A DNA stretch of 64,000 bases from Streptomyces mutabilis (lineage in GTDB: Bacteria > Actinomycetota > Actinomycetes > Streptomycetales > Streptomycetaceae). Made by a program: the position numbers and the translations under genes. The first letter of the stretch is position 1. Each line of letters begins with the position of its first letter. Below the pieces are notes generated by a model. It had not been told where the DNA came from. It did not search any database and saw nothing but the letters and a program-made list of their open reading frames with translations. The stretch is taken from NCBI RefSeq assembly GCF_014649815.1, contig NZ_BMTT01000016.1, positions 85,688 to 149,687 of the forward strand, given 5' to 3'. This document shows, piece by piece, positions 61,814 through 64,000 of the stretch.

Positions 61814-63445
61814 TCAGCGGCCCTGCCTGCGAGGCAGGATCAGCAGCGCGTCGCCGACCGGGCGTTCGCCGGCGGCGTCGGACGGGTCGTTGAGCAGGGC
61901 GCCGTCGGTCACCATCGTCGTGGAGCCGCCGCCGTCGAAGTTGACGGCGTCGCGCAGGCCCAGGGACTTGGCGACCTCGGCGCTCTCGCCGATGCTCAGG
62001 CCGAGGGACTCGGTGCTGCGGCCGTCGGCCGTGATGAGGACGGTCCGGCCTGCCGTGTCCACGCCGGCCAGGGTGCGTGGGTTGCGCTTGTGGACCCAGC
62101 CGTAGTACCAGCTCGGGTCGTCCGGGTGGACCATGCCGTCGGTGGCGGGGGTGACGTGCAGGCGTCCGTCGCGGACCAGTTCCGGGCCCGCGTTCAGGAT
62201 GTGCGTCCTGGGTGTGGGCTGGAGGCGGCGGCCTCGTTCGTCCAGGAGAGTCGTGGTGATGCGGAGACGGTCGCCGATGTGTGCGAGGGCGGTCAGGTCG
62301 GCGACGCGGCGGCCGGTCGCCTGGATAGAGCTGCCGCCGGGCGGGAGGGTGCCGCCTCGGGGTGAGCGCAGTTCTACCACTCGGTCGTGGGCGTCCAGTA
62401 CGGCTTCCACTCCGTCACCGGGCGGTGTCGTGTCGCCGTACTCCGGGGTGAAGGTGACCAGTTCGTCGGAGTTGGTGCAGGTCACGTCGTGGAGGGGCAG
62501 GGACGTCGGGGCGTCGCCGGGGGTGCCGCCGCAGTTCCTGATCAGGCCGGGTACTCGGTTGATGCCGTTCAGGGGGAGGGAGGCGGTTCCTGTACTGACG
62601 CTGCCTCGCCAGGTGAGGCGGGTGACCTGCGTGCGTCTGCCGTTGTCGTGGAGCACGAGGCCGGGGCGTCCGGCGACCGGTTCGCTCAGGAGGCGGCCGT
62701 CGTAGACGCCCACGCCCGCCGGGTCGCCGGGGGCGCCCGCCTTGGGGTCGAGGACGAAGAAGCCGGCGTTGACCGCCGCGGTGGCGCCGGCCGTCGTGGA
62801 CAGGTCGCTGGTCGTCTCGCGGTTCTCCAGGTCGGGGCCGTAGGACGCGTCGAGGCGGCCGCGGAACTTGCGCGGGTCGATGGTGAGCACGTCCACGTGC
62901 CATGGGCCGCGGGCGTCGGCGTCGCCGTCCCAGCCGGTGTAGACGGCGGATCCCGTGTGGCCGGCGGCCCTCAGGCGTGTTCGTTCGGCGGTCGCGGCGG
63001 ACTGGGAGTCGAATGTGCCTACGCGGACCCGCCAGCCGAGGGTGCCGCCCGCGTAGTCGGCCGTGCGCGGTGTCCTGACCTGCTCCGCGCGGGCCTGGAA
63101 GCCCTTTGCCCTCAGCTCGGCGGCCAGTTCGTCCGCGCTCGCCCGGTCCTTGAGGGTGGTCGGCGGCGCGTCGGGGTCCGGTGAGGTCTCGCCGCCGGGG
63201 ATGGAGACCTCGACCGTCCAGTGCAGGGCGGAGCCGGCGGTCCCGCCGCCGCCTCGCACGATGCGGGTGAGGGTGACGCCGGGCTGGAGGGTTGTGGTGG
63301 TGCGGGTCTCGGTCAGGTCGGCGGGGCCGAGGGGGAGCGTGTGCCGGGTCGGCTGAGCAGCCGGGGTATATGCCCGGGACGGCAGTGCGCTCGCCGTGAC
63401 GAGGACGCCGAGGACGGCAGCCGCGCCGCACAGTTTCTTCTTCAT
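61814..63445 (-). CDS. Secreted phosphodiester glycosidase (NAGPA family) with SPOR-like domain
   Basis: 543 residues. Signal peptide MKKKLCGAAAVLGVLVTASA. A SPOR-like segment (about 110-185: DELAAELRAKGFQARAEQV, WRVRVGTFDSQSAATAERTR, LRAAGHTGSAVYTG) precedes the NAGPA domain (ATAAVNAGFFVLDPKAG; DAVNFDGGGSTTMVTDGALL; SDAAGERPVGDALLILPR). The human homologue uncovers mannose-6-phosphate by removing GlcNAc; bacterial members may act on wall or teichoic-acid phosphodiesters. 70 bp upstream of the esterase gene. Confidence 0.88.
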   Translation of the reverse strand: MKKKLCGAAAVLGVLVTASALPSRAYTPAAQPTRHTLPLGPADLTETRTTTTLQPGVTLTRIVRGGGGTAGSALHWTVEVSIPGGETSPDPDAPPTTLKDRASADELAAELRAKGFQARAEQVRTPRTADYAGGTLGWRVRVGTFDSQSAATAERTRLRAAGHTGSAVYTGWDGDADARGPWHVDVLTIDPRKFRGRLDASYGPDLENRETTSDLSTTAGATAAVNAGFFVLDPKAGAPGDPAGVGVYDGRLLSEPVAGRPGLVLHDNGRRTQVTRLTWRGSVSTGTASLPLNGINRVPGLIRNCGGTPGDAPTSLPLHDVTCTNSDELVTFTPEYGDTTPPGDGVEAVLDAHDRVVELRSPRGGTLPPGGSSIQATGRRVADLTALAHIGDRLRITTTLLDERGRRLQPTPRTHILNAGPELVRDGRLHVTPATDGMVHPDDPSWYYGWVHKRNPRTLAGVDTAGRTVLITADGRSTESLGLSIGESAEVAKSLGLRDAVNFDGGGSTTMVTDGALLNDPSDAAGERPVGDALLILPRRQGR

Positions 63446-63634
63446 CTGCACCGCCTGAAAGGGATGGGTCGGAGGGGAAGGGCTTGATGGACGGGCTCGA
63501 TGACCTGGGGTGGGACGATCGTTCGCCGTCCATCCTCTCCGCTCACTCCTGACGCGGACGTGGACAGCCGTCCAATGCTCACTGCACAAGTAGTGGCCCC
63601 TGCGGGCGCACCGTCAAGGTCGCGGCCTTCTCCG

Positions 63635-64000
63635 TCAGAGCCCGGCGGTCGCCTCGGCGAACGTGCCGACGACCTTGTCCCCGCGTAGGACGACGCAGTT
63701 CACCGTTCCCTTCGCCGCTTCCTCCTGGGCGATCAGTACGTCGGGCGCAGTGGACTCGGAGAAGCGCAGGTAGCCGATCGCTCCCCGGCTCGTCGTGCGC
63801 GCACCCAGCCACTCCACCAGCCTTCGGAGGTCGTCGAACTCGTCCGGGTGCACTTCTTGTCGCGCGGTCAGAGACCAGCCCCGTCCGTTCGGGCACAGCT
63901 CTCCCACCAGGGCGTCTTCGATGCGGTGCGCCGGCCCTAGTACTCCAGTTAGAAATCGTTGCCTGAGCTGGTCGGTTTCGTTGTGCTGGACATGGTGGGG
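63635..64000 (-). CDS. Hypothetical protein, 5' end beyond the window
   Basis: The frame is open from the right edge (reading NETDQLRQRFLTGVLGPAHR) to the stop at 63635, at least 121 residues. GTG 63907 could be a start, but the upstream part reads as protein, so the gene is probably longer. C-terminal half: DEFDDLRRLVEWLGARTTSR, GAIGYLRFSESTAPDVLIAQ, VNCVVLRGDKVVGTF. Small, soluble, no recognised family. Confidence 0.65.
   Translation of the reverse strand, partial: PHHVQHNETDQLRQRFLTGVLGPAHRIEDALVGELCPNGRGWSLTARQEVHPDEFDDLRRLVEWLGARTTSRGAIGYLRFSESTAPDVLIAQEEAAKGTVNCVVLRGDKVVGTFAEATAGL

Overview
The window is very GC-rich actinomycete DNA and almost certainly Streptomyces chromosome. Codon third positions are strongly G/C biased, GTG starts and 4-base ATGA/GTGA gene overlaps are common, and the gene content is Streptomyces-like. 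The gene order from about 12.5 to 31.5 kb (phosphopantetheinyl transferase, metallophosphoesterase, GH4 glycosidase, tkt-tal-zwf-opcA-pgi-gnd, beta-helix membrane protein) resembles, from memory, the SCO6657-SCO6673 neighbourhood of S. coelicolor. No database could be searched, so family calls rest on motifs read in the translations.

1-6.84 kb: the right-hand end of a prophage whose rest lies off the left edge. It holds a lysis cassette (endolysin, holin, small coiled-coil membrane protein), an XRE-DUF5919 regulator, a GntR-like regulator, three overlapping small Cys-rich ORFs, a small XRE repressor with a palindromic operator, and a large serine integrase whose start abuts the attachment-site junction. 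The phage sits inside an ABC-transporter substrate-binding-protein gene. Only the 3' part of that gene (6838-7536) remains here, ahead of its two permeases and ATPase (7.5-9.9 kb).

10-31.5 kb: ordinary chromosome. It carries a sensor-only MmyB-like protein, an XRE/metallopeptidase pair, a phosphopantetheinyl transferase with a metallophosphoesterase, an ATP-grasp enzyme, a GH4 glycosidase divergent from an IclR regulator, a decayed two-component system, a secreted GH16-CBM6 glucanase behind a LacI-type palindrome, and an AraC regulator divergent from a six-gene oxidative and non-oxidative pentose-phosphate operon.

31.5-39.6 kb: a quinate/shikimate catabolic cluster (dehydroshikimate dehydratase fused to an HPPD-like domain, shikimate/quinate dehydrogenase, TetR, MHS-type permease), then a TetR/dehydrogenase pair with twin operators and a beta-lactamase-fold serine hydrolase.

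39.6-42.65 kb: a gene graveyard. Truncated ribA-like, creatininase, methyltransferase and glycosyltransferase genes are fused end to end by apparent deletions, followed by a CDP-alcohol phosphatidyltransferase with both a frameshift and a lost catalytic Asp.

42.7-47.9 kb: an MFS exporter, a fused DppB/DppC-type permease and a lipoprotein binding protein in one operon behind a Zur/Fur-like box, plus a GNAT acetyltransferase.

47.9-64 kb: a mosaic accessory region. It has an ISL3 transposase fragment, a possible one-spacer CRISPR remnant, an XRE/NTF2-like/NmrA set, secreted proteins, a VanX-like dipeptidase, IS21 IstB and tyrosine-recombinase fragments, and a tandem pair of PD-(D/E)XK-DUF2075 helicase genes (one broken, one intact) that look like defence-island genes. 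It ends with two secreted enzymes and a gene cut by the right edge.
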